From Planctomycetaceae bacterium (GTDB lineage Bacteria; Planctomycetota; Phycisphaerae; Sedimentisphaerales; Anaerohalosphaeraceae), in contig JAJFTK010000032.1 in NCBI GenBank assembly GCA_021372945.1, positions 1-63,793 of the forward strand: a stretch of DNA of 63,793 nt, read 5' to 3'. The translations under genes were made by a program, and so were the position numbers. Shown in pieces: positions 1 through 10,354 of this stretch. Under the pieces are notes generated by a model. The model was not told the DNA's origin. It ran no database searches and was given only the letters and a program-made list of their open reading frames with translations. Position 1 is the first letter of the stretch; each line of letters starts with the position of its first letter.

Positions 1-180
1 TCATTGGCCAATCCTTTTTGCAAGATTTTGAAGGCATCTTCCTTGAAAGCTTGCAAAATTGTACCCGATTTTATCAGCCGAATAAACCATAAACCAACGC
101 CAAACCAGCTTTTCAATACAAATCACAAACTTTCTCAGGGACGACTATATTATCTTAAAAAGGCAGTATCTTTCATTCGA
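1..180. other. AT-rich window edge, no supported gene
   Basis: This stretch is clearly more AT-rich than the rest. An open frame of 73 codons on the plus strand (4-225) runs through the hairpin at 192-220 and has no ribosome binding site. A minus-strand frame (116 down to 1, about 38 lysine-rich hydrophobic codons, TTG start) leaves the window. Neither resembles a family I know. It may be the edge of a neighbouring gene or mobile element. Confidence 0.3.
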
Positions 181-182
181 AT

Positions 183-220
183 ACAAATAAAAAAGGAATC
201 GCTCTCAAAACGATTCCTTT
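183..220 (-). terminator. Rho-independent terminator of the PL11 gene
   Basis: Perfect 10-bp stem AAAGGAATCG / CGATTCCTTT (192-201 and 211-220) with a 9-nt loop. Read on the minus strand it is followed by a T-rich tail, and it lies 30 bases past the stop of the lyase gene. Confidence 0.75.
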
Positions 221-249
221 GTTGACCTGGCACTTCCTGAATTGCCGAA

Positions 250-3000
250 CTAATTGCCCGGCACAGGCGAACGCCCGGTGACCTCTATCCAGTCGATATT
301 GGCCGTTCCGTTGGCGGTATTTGCGGTCAGTTCAATCACGTTATCGCCGGCGGCCAGTTGAACGTTAACGATTCCCGTGACCGTCCAGATCGTCCAGGCT
401 CCCGTTGCGGGAAAACTGACGCTTGCCGCCTGCTGGGCCCCGTTGACTAAGACCTTGGCCGTGCGGTCCGGCGTATTGCCGTTAGCGAAACGCCACCGAA
501 GTTCGTACCGACCCGCTTGCGGCGCATTCACGGACCAACGCACATAGGAGTTGATGCCGTTGACCGTGTTGGCAAACCCCGCCCCCGTGAAGCCCGCGTT
601 ATCATTATCGATGCTGCCATCGACGGCAACGAATCCCGGTTCATTCTCCTGGATAATAATGCTCGACGGCACGTAGGGGTTTTCAAAAACTTCAATGGAG
701 AAGCCAGATTCATTCGACTCTGCGTCCAGGGCGGTCACAACATAGTAATAGGTCGTACCGTTGACCACATCGTTATCGATATAACTTGAACCGCTTAACA
801 GGTCCGTCAATAGCGTGTAACCGCCGCCGGAGGTCGTTGAACGATAGACCTTGTATCCGGCCAGGTCCGTTTCGCTATTGTCATTCCAGTCCAGCCAGAT
901 CGTGCTGTTTCCGGCCGTCGCGCTGATGCCGGTCGAGGCCAATGGCGGCGTGATATCCGCGCCAGCCCAGTTGCCGGCAAAGACAGAAAACTCATATAGG
1001 TTAATCAGGCAATCCTCATTCAAATCCAAACCGGCGGTCAGGCTGCAATCGTCCTCCAGCCAAAAACCTGCAAAGGAAAGCAAGTCCGGCAAATTGACGA
1101 TCCCGTCGCCATTGAAATCGCGGTAGATGGAAGGAGCCCCCACCAGCACGATATCGGGCACGGGCGGCGTGCTCATCCCGGCCCCGATATAAAAACCCGG
1201 ATGCGGCGGCTGGTTGTAGGCTACGTTTTGCCATGCAATCGCCAACCGGTATTGCGGATCGTGCATCAGCGTGTAGATGCGTTCCGATGTGACGGCTGTC
1301 GTCGTATAAATCCTTAGCGCCGTATTGTCGCTGGTCCGCCAGATCGCCTCTTCCCGCCAGTCGCCTAAAATATCCGCGCTCAGACAGGGTGTGGCTTTTG
1401 TAGTGTTATTAGAATAACAATTCGTTGCTGAAAGCAGTGTTGACCCGCCATATTTGTCGATGTAGGGCGCTGTCGTGTACTTGCTGTTATCGCTGCCATT
1501 CAATAATTCTCTCTGAAGGTCGCCGTCCCACCAGATGACAAAATTCGTCGAACTCGGCGCAGAACCGATGTTGTTGCCGTAACGGTCGCGCAGACCGCTT
1601 GTGTTGGCCCACATCTGATACCCTACACTTGCGGCTGTCACGTGGCCTGCGCAGGCGCGCCCGACGTCGCCGGTGCTCGTAAACTGAAATATCACCTTAC
1701 CCGTTCCTGCATCGCGGAATGTCGAGCCGGCGCCGCCTTCATGGCATTGCCAGACCTCCAGCCCCGGCCGGTTAGGATCCATATCCGATACGTGCATGGC
1801 ATCGCCATGGCCCAGGCCGGTGGAATACAGGCCGGTTCCATCGTGATCGATGGTGCAGGAGCCATACACGATCTCATCAAACCCGTCGCCGTCCACGTCG
1901 GCCGCGCTGAGGTTATGATTGCCCTGTCCGCTGTAGGCGGAATTGCCGGGAGTTCCATCATAGCTGTCAAAAAACCATCGCTGCGTCAGTTGACCGTCGC
2001 GCCAATCCCAGGCCGCCAGCGTCGCCCGTGTATAATAGCCGCGGCACATCACAAGGCTTGGATGCACGCCGTCCAGGTAGGCCACGCACGCCAGGAAACG
2101 GTCCACACGATTGCCGTAATTATCGCCCCAACTGCTGACCGTTCCGCGCGGCGGCATATAATTGGTTGTGACCATTTCAGCGCCGGTCTGGCCATTAAAG
2201 ATCGTCAGGTACTCAGGGCCGCTGAGAATGTAGCCGGATGCATTTCTGTAATCCGCCAGGATGTCGCCGGGCAGGAGGACATAATTGCCCAGGCCGTCCA
2301 CGGAATAGGGCGCGGTCTTGCAGGCGACTTCCGCTTTGCCGTCGCTGTCGAGATCATACACCATGAATTGCGAATAATGCGCACCGGATCGAATATTGAT
2401 GCCTAGATCGATCCGCCACATGAATGTGCCATTAAGTTCATAGGCATCAAGAATTGTATTGCCGGTGTAGCCTTCATTTGCGTTATCTTGTGCATCGGTC
2501 GGCTGCCATTTCAAAACGATCTCGTACTGCCCGTCCCCATCAAGATCGCCGACACTGGCATCGTTTGGCTGATAGGTATATTCGTGCTCCGCGGTTTTTG
2601 AGGTAGCAGGATTGATTCCTCCCGCGGGCACTTGCAGCGGGATCTCCAGGTATTGCTGCGCCCACACGCTGACCGGCTGGGAGCTTTCAACCTCGCTGCC
2701 GTTGATAACCGCCCGCACGCTGTAGGTGCTGGATGTGCTTGCGGCGGTGTCGGTGTAGTTGGTGGAATTCGTGATCGGCGAGGCGTTGAGCTTGGTCGAG
2801 CCGCGATACACGTTGAAGCCGATACCCTGCGGGTCGGTGCCGAACAGCCGCCAGCCGATATAAACATTGCTGCCGCCTGTGCTGACCGCGACCACGCCGC
2901 GATCCAGCCGCTCCATGTAGCGGGTTGCCGCCCTGGCCTGCGCCGCCAGGATACAAAACATTCCCGTACAAATCGCAATTCCAAACAGTTTCATCATCAT
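250..3000 (-). CDS. Secreted rhamnogalacturonan lyase (PL11) with dockerin, Fn3 and CBM
   Basis: A 916-residue exported lyase. A signal peptide (about 1-24, ending in AQARA) precedes the PL11 hallmark RYMERLDRGVVAV and a beta-propeller rich in calcium-binding DxDGDG motifs (about 25-610). A two-part dockerin-like segment follows (about 627-680, with DFNGDGIVNLPDL and DLNEDCLINLYEF), then an Fn3-like domain (about 685-765) and a CBM35/CBM6-like beta-sandwich (about 783-913). PL11 enzymes cleave the rhamnose-galacturonate backbone of rhamnogalacturonan I by beta-elimination. The dockerin is internal rather than C-terminal, which is unusual. It lies 18 bp downstream of a second PL11 gene, probably in one transcript. 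The start is one of three adjacent ATG codons. Endo or exo mode cannot be told. Confidence 0.9.
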   Translation of the reverse strand: MMMKLFGIAICTGMFCILAAQARAATRYMERLDRGVVAVSTGGSNVYIGWRLFGTDPQGIGFNVYRGSTKLNASPITNSTNYTDTAASTSSTYSVRAVINGSEVESSQPVSVWAQQYLEIPLQVPAGGINPATSKTAEHEYTYQPNDASVGDLDGDGQYEIVLKWQPTDAQDNANEGYTGNTILDAYELNGTFMWRIDLGINIRSGAHYSQFMVYDLDSDGKAEVACKTAPYSVDGLGNYVLLPGDILADYRNASGYILSGPEYLTIFNGQTGAEMVTTNYMPPRGTVSSWGDNYGNRVDRFLACVAYLDGVHPSLVMCRGYYTRATLAAWDWRDGQLTQRWFFDSYDGTPGNSAYSGQGNHNLSAADVDGDGFDEIVYGSCTIDHDGTGLYSTGLGHGDAMHVSDMDPNRPGLEVWQCHEGGAGSTFRDAGTGKVIFQFTSTGDVGRACAGHVTAASVGYQMWANTSGLRDRYGNNIGSAPSSTNFVIWWDGDLQRELLNGSDNSKYTTAPYIDKYGGSTLLSATNCYSNNTTKATPCLSADILGDWREEAIWRTSDNTALRIYTTTAVTSERIYTLMHDPQYRLAIAWQNVAYNQPPHPGFYIGAGMSTPPVPDIVLVGAPSIYRDFNGDGIVNLPDLLSFAGFWLEDDCSLTAGLDLNEDCLINLYEFSVFAGNWAGADITPPLASTGISATAGNSTIWLDWNDNSETDLAGYKVYRSTTSGGGYTLLTDLLSGSSYIDNDVVNGTTYYYVVTALDAESNESGFSIEVFENPYVPSSIIIQENEPGFVAVDGSIDNDNAGFTGAGFANTVNGINSYVRWSVNAPQAGRYELRWRFANGNTPDRTAKVLVNGAQQAASVSFPATGAWTIWTVTGIVNVQLAAGDNVIELTANTANGTANIDWIEVTGRSPVPGN

Positions 3001-3018
3001 CCCTCCGAAAATCGCACG

Positions 3019-6000
3019 TTAGTTGCCAAAAAGCCAATGGTCCGCCATGATCAGGAGATCATCTAAACCGATCGCACAATCGCCGTTCATATCGCTGAGC
3101 AGATCGATGGCACAATCTTGCTTCAACCATATCGCCGCCAGCGCCGACTCATCGGGCAGATTGACGCGGCTGTCCTCTGTCAGGTCACCCGGCACGCGGC
3201 CTTCCCACGGCATCAAATAACGGCCGTCGATCACCTGCGGATCGTCCGTGCCGTTCATCTGCCAGGCGACCGCCGCGTGATCGCTGCCGGCCGCTTCTTT
3301 ATGCAGCACTTCAACATAGTACTTGCGGCCCGCCACAAGCGGTATCGCCGCCGACTGCTGGCCGCCATACTTGTTCCACTGGCGCGGATTAGTCGCCGCC
3401 GCAACATAGGCGATCCTGGATGCGTTGTCCGGCCGCGCATCGCTGCTGAGCCACAGTTCGGCGGTCTCGTCGGCCGCGATCCAGAACGTATAGTCCGCCG
3501 ACTGCTCGGGCCGCAGATAGCCGCGGATCCGCGCGCCGTAATTATCCGCCCAATTGGCCTTTGTTTCAAGCGAAGTTAAATATTGCGCGCCGTTCGGCCG
3601 ATTCGGATACGCCGCTGCGGACGTCAGATTGCTGACAGCACTTCCGCTGATGCCCGTCCACCATTCATGCAGGGCGCGGCCGCCGTCTGCGTATCGAATA
3701 TAAGGCGTCGGGGGCGTCTGCATCCCTTCGCCGAGATAATAGTCCGTGTACGTCGTTACGATGTATCCTTTGTGCGTCACATCTACGCGATAGTACGGAT
3801 TCTGCATCAGGTTGTATAGCCGCGTGGTCGTCGGAATCGTCGTCGAATAGACGCGCAGCTTCGAATGGTCACGTTCCTCCAGCACGACTTCCTCGCGCCA
3901 GTCGCCATAGATATCGCCCACGAACGGCGGCCGGCCCGCATCCGGCGATATCACCGAGTACGACCCGTTATCGCTGTAAATCGTAAAGAGCCGGTCCGAG
4001 TTCTTGGTCAGATGATTCCATTTATTGATAACAGGGTTGTTGCCGTTGCCGTCGGACGCCGTGAAGAATTCCCGCCGCAAATCGCCATCCCACCAGATCC
4101 CGACCGATGGGAACGGATGCTCGTTGTAGATTAGCGTCCCGGTGCAATCGTACATGCCGTTCATGGTCGAATAGAACTCGATGCCCAAATGGTCAGGGTC
4201 ATAGTCGCCCGCGTCGCCGCGTCCGACGTCCCAGGGCTCCGTCCTCCACGATTCATAGTACTTTTGTATCATCGCACCTGTCGCGGCATCATAATACGCC
4301 ATACCCAGCAAATCCGGATTGTTCTGCTGGATCGCAAACACCTCCAGGCCCGGCCGGTCCGGGTCGAAATCCGTCAGCGAGAAACGGTCGCCGTGCGATA
4401 GTTCCGTGCCGTATAGCGGCGTGCCGTCGTCGTCGATGACAGAGCCGCCCAGGTTGATTTCGTCCCTGCCGTCGCCGTCGAGGTCCACGAATCGCCACTG
4501 GTGGAAATCGGAATAATATTCATCCGTCGGCAGCCCCGCGTGATGGTTGTTGAACCACGTCCAGCGCAGCACCAGCTCGCCGTCGATGAAATCCCACGCG
4601 TACATCTTCATATAGTCGCCGGGCCCGCGGTTGAATACGATGCTCGGATGCACGCCGTCAAGGTACGCCACACCCTCGCGGATCATGGACATCCTGTTCC
4701 CGTAGCCGTCGCCCCAGTCATTGATATCGCCGCGCGGGATAAAGTCCGTGCGGGACAGCTCCGCGCCCGTCATGCCGTCCATGATCGACAGAAACTCCGG
4801 CCCGGTCCAAATCTCATAGGACCGCCCGATGACGCGATAGTCCGTCACGCCGTCACCGTCCGTATCGCCGATCGTCGTGCTGTCGCCAAAGACTGTGCCT
4901 TCGCCCGTCCGGGTCACCACCTCGGCTTTACCGTCCTGGTCGAAATCGTACACAACCGTGTAACAATCCTGCACATTGGGCCCCAGGTTCACCCGCCACA
5001 GAAAAGTACCATCCCGTTTGTAGCCTTCGAGCACCTTGTAGGTGGCCAGCGCATTATTGTTGCGCCGGACGACAAAATCATATTCGCCGTCGCCGTCCAA
5101 ATCGCCAACGAAAACATGCTGCATTGAATAGACATCCCCGCCGGGTACAGGATTAAGCGGGATCGTAAAATACCGCGCGTTCGTCGGATTGGCCGCCAGC
5201 GTATACGCATGGCTCGGCGCCAGTTCGCGGCCGCCGATGACGGGCTTGACATAGTAGGTGTTGGCCATCAGCGTATTGACGCCGGTGTCGGACCAGTTGG
5301 TGCTTTGCGTAATGGGCGTGCTGTTCAGCTTGGTTCCATTGCGATACAAATTGAACGCCACGTCCGCCGGGTCGCTTGCCAGCAGCCGCCAGCCAACATA
5401 GACGCTGCCGCTGCCCTGGTACAAAGCGATGACGCCCCGACCGAGTTTCTCCATATAGCGCGGCGGCATCACATCGACGGGCGTGAAACTCCACACCGTG
5501 CCTTTTCGTGTCTCAGTCGCGGTCACTGTGTCAACACGCCAGTAGTATGTAACGCCCTCGGTCAGCGCACTTGTCAGCGTCCATGTCCCGCCGGCGGTCG
5601 CGCCCAGGTAGATGCCCGGCGTAGAGGTCGTCGCGTTGAACACACTGGTGTAATCCGTCCCAAGAAAAACACGGCTGCCGGTCGCCGACGTTCCCGGCCG
5701 CCACTTTAGTCGCGCGACCGGTATCTCTTTGGCCTTGTTGGCCGGCTGGGGTTCGGTCGCGCCAACAGTTCTCGTCGACGTGATGGAGGTCCTGTTGGTT
5801 CCGGCATCATAATTGATCAGGATGGTCCAGCCCGGATCGGTCGTCATCTTTCCCGTGGTCACAAGATTCTGAAAGAACGCCGTCTGGTTGCCGGGACAAT
5901 AGATGAAGCGGTCGTTCTTGATGCTGATGCGGCCGGTGCCGCCGTTACTGCTTATCACCGGCTGGCCCTGCATCCACACGTTGCCGCCCCAGACATTCAG

Positions 6001-6435
6001 GGTACCGACGCCGCCGGCATTGCGCCCGATATAAAGTGTGTTCTTGTACGAAAAGCTCCCCCCGGCCACCGTCAACGTTCCTGGCCCGCCGTCGCCGATA
6101 TAGGCATTGCCTCGAACGTTGAAGTCGCCCGCCTGCTGCATAATGATGCCGTTGAGCGTGCTGGTGGCATAAGGATACAATGCGCCGCCGGCGATCGTCA
6201 ATCTCGCCTCAGTCGTTGTGGTCAGACCGCCCGGCCGGTTGTCGCTCATATCAGCATTGAAAACCGGGTCATTGGGATTACCCGCCCCGATGATCAGGGG
6301 TGTGCCAACCAATGAAACGACCGGGTTCCAGTTATTAGGATCCATGAAATCAGAGCTGACCGCCCCTGTCCACGTCGCCGCACAGGCCCATGCGGATAGA
6401 CTTAACGCTAGACATATCAAGTACTTACGTGACAT
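3019..6435 (-). CDS. Secreted rhamnogalacturonan lyase (PL11) with PA14 and dockerin
   Basis: About 1138 residues from the chosen ATG at 6435 (MSRKYLICLALSLSAWACA signal peptide); an upstream ATG at 6465 would put ten residues before it. The N-terminus (about 25-180) has short glycine-rich repeats of the kind GTLTVAGG and YIGRNAGGVGTL, typical of beta-helical passenger-like regions. An Fn3-like segment (about 238-318), the PL11 propeller (about 322-912, RYMEKLGRGVIALYQG), a PA14 domain (about 930-1068) and a two-part C-terminal dockerin (about 1075-1138) follow. It is the paralogue of the downstream PL11 gene but has different accessory modules. PA14 suggests glycan binding. First gene of the minus-strand pair, divergent from the sigma factor gene. 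Confidence 0.88.
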   Translation of the reverse strand: MSRKYLICLALSLSAWACAATWTGAVSSDFMDPNNWNPVVSLVGTPLIIGAGNPNDPVFNADMSDNRPGGLTTTTEARLTIAGGALYPYATSTLNGIIMQQAGDFNVRGNAYIGDGGPGTLTVAGGSFSYKNTLYIGRNAGGVGTLNVWGGNVWMQGQPVISSNGGTGRISIKNDRFIYCPGNQTAFFQNLVTTGKMTTDPGWTILINYDAGTNRTSITSTRTVGATEPQPANKAKEIPVARLKWRPGTSATGSRVFLGTDYTSVFNATTSTPGIYLGATAGGTWTLTSALTEGVTYYWRVDTVTATETRKGTVWSFTPVDVMPPRYMEKLGRGVIALYQGSGSVYVGWRLLASDPADVAFNLYRNGTKLNSTPITQSTNWSDTGVNTLMANTYYVKPVIGGRELAPSHAYTLAANPTNARYFTIPLNPVPGGDVYSMQHVFVGDLDGDGEYDFVVRRNNNALATYKVLEGYKRDGTFLWRVNLGPNVQDCYTVVYDFDQDGKAEVVTRTGEGTVFGDSTTIGDTDGDGVTDYRVIGRSYEIWTGPEFLSIMDGMTGAELSRTDFIPRGDINDWGDGYGNRMSMIREGVAYLDGVHPSIVFNRGPGDYMKMYAWDFIDGELVLRWTWFNNHHAGLPTDEYYSDFHQWRFVDLDGDGRDEINLGGSVIDDDGTPLYGTELSHGDRFSLTDFDPDRPGLEVFAIQQNNPDLLGMAYYDAATGAMIQKYYESWRTEPWDVGRGDAGDYDPDHLGIEFYSTMNGMYDCTGTLIYNEHPFPSVGIWWDGDLRREFFTASDGNGNNPVINKWNHLTKNSDRLFTIYSDNGSYSVISPDAGRPPFVGDIYGDWREEVVLEERDHSKLRVYSTTIPTTTRLYNLMQNPYYRVDVTHKGYIVTTYTDYYLGEGMQTPPTPYIRYADGGRALHEWWTGISGSAVSNLTSAAAYPNRPNGAQYLTSLETKANWADNYGARIRGYLRPEQSADYTFWIAADETAELWLSSDARPDNASRIAYVAAATNPRQWNKYGGQQSAAIPLVAGRKYYVEVLHKEAAGSDHAAVAWQMNGTDDPQVIDGRYLMPWEGRVPGDLTEDSRVNLPDESALAAIWLKQDCAIDLLSDMNGDCAIGLDDLLIMADHWLFGN

Positions 6436-6687
6436 TTGCGGCTCACAAATACAGTTTCGGTACAATAGTTGTGTTTACTTGCTCCCCCATCGGCATATAC
6501 CGCGCCGTTAATAATATAGAGAAAGGGAAGCATTTTTTGTAAGCTTTTTTAAAAAATAGTGAAACGGCCAATGCGACCACACATGTCTCGAATTAAAATT
6601 TTCGCATTTTCCGAATTTCTCCACTAAAAAAACGCGAAATCATCTATATCCAAATACTTAGGAAATCGCGTCGAGGGTAAGTTTTTG
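6436..6687. promoter_or_regulatory. Divergent intergenic region, PL11 pair versus sigma factor
   Basis: 252 bases, strongly AT-rich, with a TTTTTTAAAAAA palindrome near 6545-6556 and several A/T tracts. It must carry promoters for both the lyase pair (minus) and the sigma factor gene (plus). I could not fix a convincing -35/-10 pair. A GAGGG ribosome binding site at 6673-6677 serves the sigma gene. Confidence 0.5.
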
Positions 6688-7233
6688 ATGATGCTAAACG
6701 GGGAAAACAAATCGTCTCAGGACTATCAGCTCTTCATTAAGCTGTACCTGGCCAATGAACGACGCATCTACGGCTACGTCAGGGCCCTCATTCCAAGCTG
6801 GAACGACGTGGACGACATCATCCAGGAATCAGCCTCGGTCATGTGGTCCAAGTTCGACCAGTTCGAGAAGGGCACCAATTTTTCGGCATGGGCGCTCAAG
6901 ATCGCTCACAACCAGGTGCTCAACTATTGCAAGGTCCGCAAGAAGAACCGCCTCTACTTCAACGAAAGCACGTTGGAGTCGATCGCTCATAAAAGCCAAA
7001 CTGATGTCCAGAATACGGATGAACGCCTCAGTATTTTGCGTAAATGCCTCCAAAAACTTCAGGCAGCGGAACTTTCGCTGATCCAGATGCGGTATGAGCC
7101 CGGCGGATCGATCAAAAATGTCTCACAGCAAACAGGCAAAAATCCTCATGTCTTATATCGTCAATTTAATAAGATCCATGCCAAGCTGCTGATGTGCATT
7201 CGCAGGACCATAGCCGAAGGAGGGTTGGCATGA
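6688..7233 (+). CDS. ECF-type RNA polymerase sigma factor (planctomycete/verrucomicrobial family)
   Basis: About 181 residues. Region 2 is seen in YLANERRIYGYVRALIPSW and in DVDDIIQESASVMWSKFDQFE, followed by FSAWALKIAHNQVLNYCKVRKK. Region 4 is a helix-turn-helix near IKNVSQQTGKNPHVLYRQFNKIH. This pattern fits the Rhodopirellula/Verrucomicrobium ECF family. The start is ATG 6688 or 6691, chosen over TTG 6685 because GAGGG lies at proper distance. The stop overlaps the next start (ATGA), so it is translationally coupled to the FecR-like gene, its probable anti-sigma partner. It likely controls the surface proteins downstream; that target set is inferred from position. Confidence 0.9.
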   Translation: MMLNGENKSSQDYQLFIKLYLANERRIYGYVRALIPSWNDVDDIIQESASVMWSKFDQFEKGTNFSAWALKIAHNQVLNYCKVRKKNRLYFNESTLESIAHKSQTDVQNTDERLSILRKCLQKLQAAELSLIQMRYEPGGSIKNVSQQTGKNPHVLYRQFNKIHAKLLMCIRRTIAEGGLA

Positions 7234-9524
7234 ACCTCTCGAACGAACAGCTGAACCGGCTTTTTGAATTGTGCGGTGCCCTCCGCGAAGAGGTCATCAC
7301 CGAAGAGGGATTTGCCGAGCTGAATAGTCTGCTCGAAACAAATCCCGCTGCGCAGGATATCTACCTGGACTATATCTACCTCTGTACGGACCTTTGCAGG
7401 CTGCAAGCGGCCATTCATAGCGGCCAGGCCGCTTGCGACACCGGCAATGCCATCGCCTGCGATGTGCTCACGATCGACATGCTCAAGGTCCTCGGCGAAT
7501 ACGAGAAGGAAGCCGAAACGCTGGAGCTTGTCCCCGATGTCCAGTCCGCTTCGCCGGTGAGGGTGGCCTCTGTTCAAAAGGTCCCTCGCACGGTTTCCAA
7601 GCTGTCGATTTTCACGTTCGTAACCTCGCTTGCGGCGCTGCTGCTGCTGATCGCGTATGTCTATCTCAATCCGCGAAATAGCTTCGAAGTGGCCTCGCTG
7701 GCCGATTCGATCGACGCCCAATGGTCCTCCTCCCTGCCGCTCAAGCAGGGCACGCGCCTGGCCGTCGGCGGCCAGAACATTCACCTGCAGAAAGGCATCC
7801 TGAAGCTCCACACCGACGAAGGCGTCTCGGTGGTGCTGGAATCGCCCGCCGAATTTCGTTTCACGGGGCCTGACGAGATCGTGCTCAATTACGGCCGGCT
7901 CTTCGCCAGCGTATCCAATTCCGAGAACGGCTTCAGCGTGCAAACCAACAGCGCCCGCATCATCGACCTGGGCACCGAATTCGGCGTTTACGCCGACACT
8001 CGCGGCAAGGTCGAATTGCACGTTTACAAAGGCAAGACCGCGCTCATCGCCGATATTGAAAACCAGAAGAAGGTGCTGGACGTGACCGAAGGCCAGGCCC
8101 GGGAACTGGACAACGTATATAATGAGGTGCGTCCCATCCAGCTCGATCCGGGGTTGTTCGTGCGGAACATCGAGTCGCAGGCCCGCCTTGTCTGGCGCCA
8201 TGAGGACAAGTTCATCGATCTGGCCGACGTGATCGGCGGCGGCAACGGCGACGGCGGCGGAAACAAGGACCGCGCCATCCAATGGGACGGCTCCAAACTG
8301 CTGTACCGCTCCGAAATGCCCGCGCTGAGCAAAATGACTGCCCCTTACGTGCCGGTCCGTTGCAGTCCGTTCATCGACGGCATCTTCATTCCCAGCGGCA
8401 AAGGTGAAAAACCGCTAACCCTCAGTTCGGACCCGGCTTTACTGAACCTGGACGAATTTCTCCGCCGCGATACCAACGGGCTGGTGACCCTGATGCTGCT
8501 GCACGATCAAGGCGATATCGACGCGGACTATTGGTTCTGTTCCAGGCAAGGCGCCGCAGACGATCCTTGGCGAATGCCGTCCTTGTTTTTACCAAACCTC
8601 GACGGCGGCGCATCCGTGACCACGGGCGATCTTCGAGGCGCTGACGCCTATGTCGCCAACGACATCCTGAACGCACCCCAGGGAGCGTTCGGCTCATCCG
8701 GGGCGATGTCGGTACGCTATTTTAAGGATCATCGCATTCGCATTATGTACCTGCGATTTGACATCAGCAGGCTTGGCGGCGATCTGTCGGGGGCAATTTT
8801 GAAACTCTATCTGAACTCCGGCAATCGCAATCGCCTGCTGCAGGTGTACGGCCTTCAGGACGGCCCGGCCGACCTGTGGAACGAACAGACCATCAGCTTT
8901 CTGACCGCGCCCGGCCTGCTGCCGGCCGCCGCGGGCAATTACCAACTGGACGAGTCGCTCTGCGAAAAACTCGGAACCTTCCAGGTCGTCGATAACCGCA
9001 TCGCCGCCGAACCGATCCCCGTGACCGCCGATGGCACGGTCACGTGGACGGCCCCGCGCACCTCGCATCAGAGCGCCTATGCCATTTCCAACGCCGGCAG
9101 CCTCGGCGATGGCGGCCAGAACGGCGCCGCGCTGACGCTGCGCCTGGCCGGTCAGCCCTGCGGCACGCGCGAAAACCCGTCCCTCCTGATGCATGCCAAC
9201 GCCGGAATTACGTTTGATCTCGAGGCCTTTCGCCGCGTCTATGGCGATGGCTCGCTCAAAGCATTTACCGCCGTCTGCGGACTTTCACCCGCGCCCGGCC
9301 AGATCGCCCAGGACAATGCCCCAAGGGCCTCGTTCTTTGTGCTCGTGGACGGGCAGGAAGTTTTTTCGGCCATCGATCTTTCGGCGCAGGATACCCCGCA
9401 GCCGATCGACATCAAACTGAATGATTTCAATCGCTTCCTGACGCTCGTCACGACCCAGGGCGCGGATAATACCATAGACAATGACCTGTGCCTGTTCGCA
9501 AGGCCCAGGATCGCTTTCCAATAG
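7230..9524 (+). CDS. FecR-like membrane protein with DNRLRE-type and NPCBM-like extracytoplasmic domains
   Basis: 764 residues starting at the ATG in the ATGA overlap, with AAGGAGGG at 7217-7224. The N-terminal helical cytoplasmic part (1-120) fits anti-sigma binding. One membrane helix lies at about 125-146 ([21 protein letters not shown]), then a FecR domain at about 175-275 ([29 protein letters not shown]). At about 463-640 is a DNRLRE-type module ([43 protein letters not shown]) that matches the N-terminal modules of the secreted proteins at 10355, 12483 and 14587. The C-terminus (about 650-764) resembles an NPCBM/jelly-roll domain. It probably senses an extracellular signal and controls the sigma factor. 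Confidence 0.85.
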   Translation: MNLSNEQLNRLFELCGALREEVITEEGFAELNSLLETNPAAQDIYLDYIYLCTDLCRLQAAIHSGQAACDTGNAIACDVLTIDMLKVLGEYEKEAETLELVPDVQSASPVRVASVQKVPRTVSKLSIFTFVTSLAALLLLIAYVYLNPRNSFEVASLADSIDAQWSSSLPLKQGTRLAVGGQNIHLQKGILKLHTDEGVSVVLESPAEFRFTGPDEIVLNYGRLFASVSNSENGFSVQTNSARIIDLGTEFGVYADTRGKVELHVYKGKTALIADIENQKKVLDVTEGQARELDNVYNEVRPIQLDPGLFVRNIESQARLVWRHEDKFIDLADVIGGGNGDGGGNKDRAIQWDGSKLLYRSEMPALSKMTAPYVPVRCSPFIDGIFIPSGKGEKPLTLSSDPALLNLDEFLRRDTNGLVTLMLLHDQGDIDADYWFCSRQGAADDPWRMPSLFLPNLDGGASVTTGDLRGADAYVANDILNAPQGAFGSSGAMSVRYFKDHRIRIMYLRFDISRLGGDLSGAILKLYLNSGNRNRLLQVYGLQDGPADLWNEQTISFLTAPGLLPAAAGNYQLDESLCEKLGTFQVVDNRIAAEPIPVTADGTVTWTAPRTSHQSAYAISNAGSLGDGGQNGAALTLRLAGQPCGTRENPSLLMHANAGITFDLEAFRRVYGDGSLKAFTAVCGLSPAPGQIAQDNAPRASFFVLVDGQEVFSAIDLSAQDTPQPIDIKLNDFNRFLTLVTTQGADNTIDNDLCLFARPRIAFQ

Positions 9525-9543
9525 TGCGGCAATTGAGACGCAA

Positions 9544-10305
9544 ATGAAACGAAAAGGATTTACTTTGATCGAGCTGCTGGTGGTCATCGCGATCATCGCG
9601 CTGCTGCTCAGTATCCTTCTGCCGTCGTTGAAAATGGCAAAAGAGCACGCCGGACGATTGCTCTGCGCCAATCATCTCAAGACCATCGGGCAGGCCCTTC
9701 ACATGTTTGCCGAGCAGAACAAGGACAATCTGCCGGAACCGTATTATACCGAAACGCGCACCGGCGGCGCCGCGACCTACTTCATGTTTAACGTGGATAT
9801 GACCCGGCCCATCGAGCAGCGCGTTACATCCAGCTATAATATCGGCCCCCTCTGGACCCAAAAGTACATCGATGTCGGCGAGATCTTTTATTGCCGGAGC
9901 AACCAGCGAACCGCGTTCAGCTACGAGGCCTACCTGGGTCCGGATAACTGGCCCGGCGTGAATCCGGCCTATGTCAACCCCGATAACCCCAATGCCGTTC
10001 GCATCAGCTATTCGTACCTGCCCCAGTCATCCAAGACCCGCATGACCGTGGGCACCAGGCAGTTTCCCGGCATCGCCAAGAAACTGTCCGAATGTCACGC
10101 CAGCCGTTCGATCTGCCTGGACGTGCTGCAGGCACGGGAGCGGATGAGCCATCGACGCGGCGGCTATGCCGGCGCCAATATGCTCTACAGCGACGGCAGC
10201 GTCAGTTTCCGACAGGATAGCGAGGCCCTGAGCGAACGAAACTATGGAGGCGACCCGATGAACGACCCTGAACTGTGGCGCACCATCGTTCAGGAATTGG
10301 AATGA
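9544..10305 (+). CDS. Prepilin-type N-terminal cleavage protein (pseudopilin, H-X9-DG-like)
   Basis: 253 residues. The start at [20 protein letters not shown] gives the classic class III prepilin signal (cleavage between G and F, E at +5), followed by the hydrophobic assembly helix. The C-terminal part has the pattern [19 protein letters not shown] of planctomycete H-X9-DG pseudopilins, although the His-DG distance is longer than nine. It lies 19 bp after the FecR gene, so is likely co-transcribed. Such proteins are numerous in planctomycetes and may form type II secretion-like surface structures. The specific role is unknown. Confidence 0.85.
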   Translation: MKRKGFTLIELLVVIAIIALLLSILLPSLKMAKEHAGRLLCANHLKTIGQALHMFAEQNKDNLPEPYYTETRTGGAATYFMFNVDMTRPIEQRVTSSYNIGPLWTQKYIDVGEIFYCRSNQRTAFSYEAYLGPDNWPGVNPAYVNPDNPNAVRISYSYLPQSSKTRMTVGTRQFPGIAKKLSECHASRSICLDVLQARERMSHRRGGYAGANMLYSDGSVSFRQDSEALSERNYGGDPMNDPELWRTIVQELE

Positions 10306-10354
10306 TAATGTTGCTGTAATTGAATTCCTAATCAACTTTAGTGGAGGATTTGTT

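Noticed and set aside
4..225. 73-codon open frame at the left edge
   Set aside because: It runs through the terminator hairpin, has no SD and no recognisable family.
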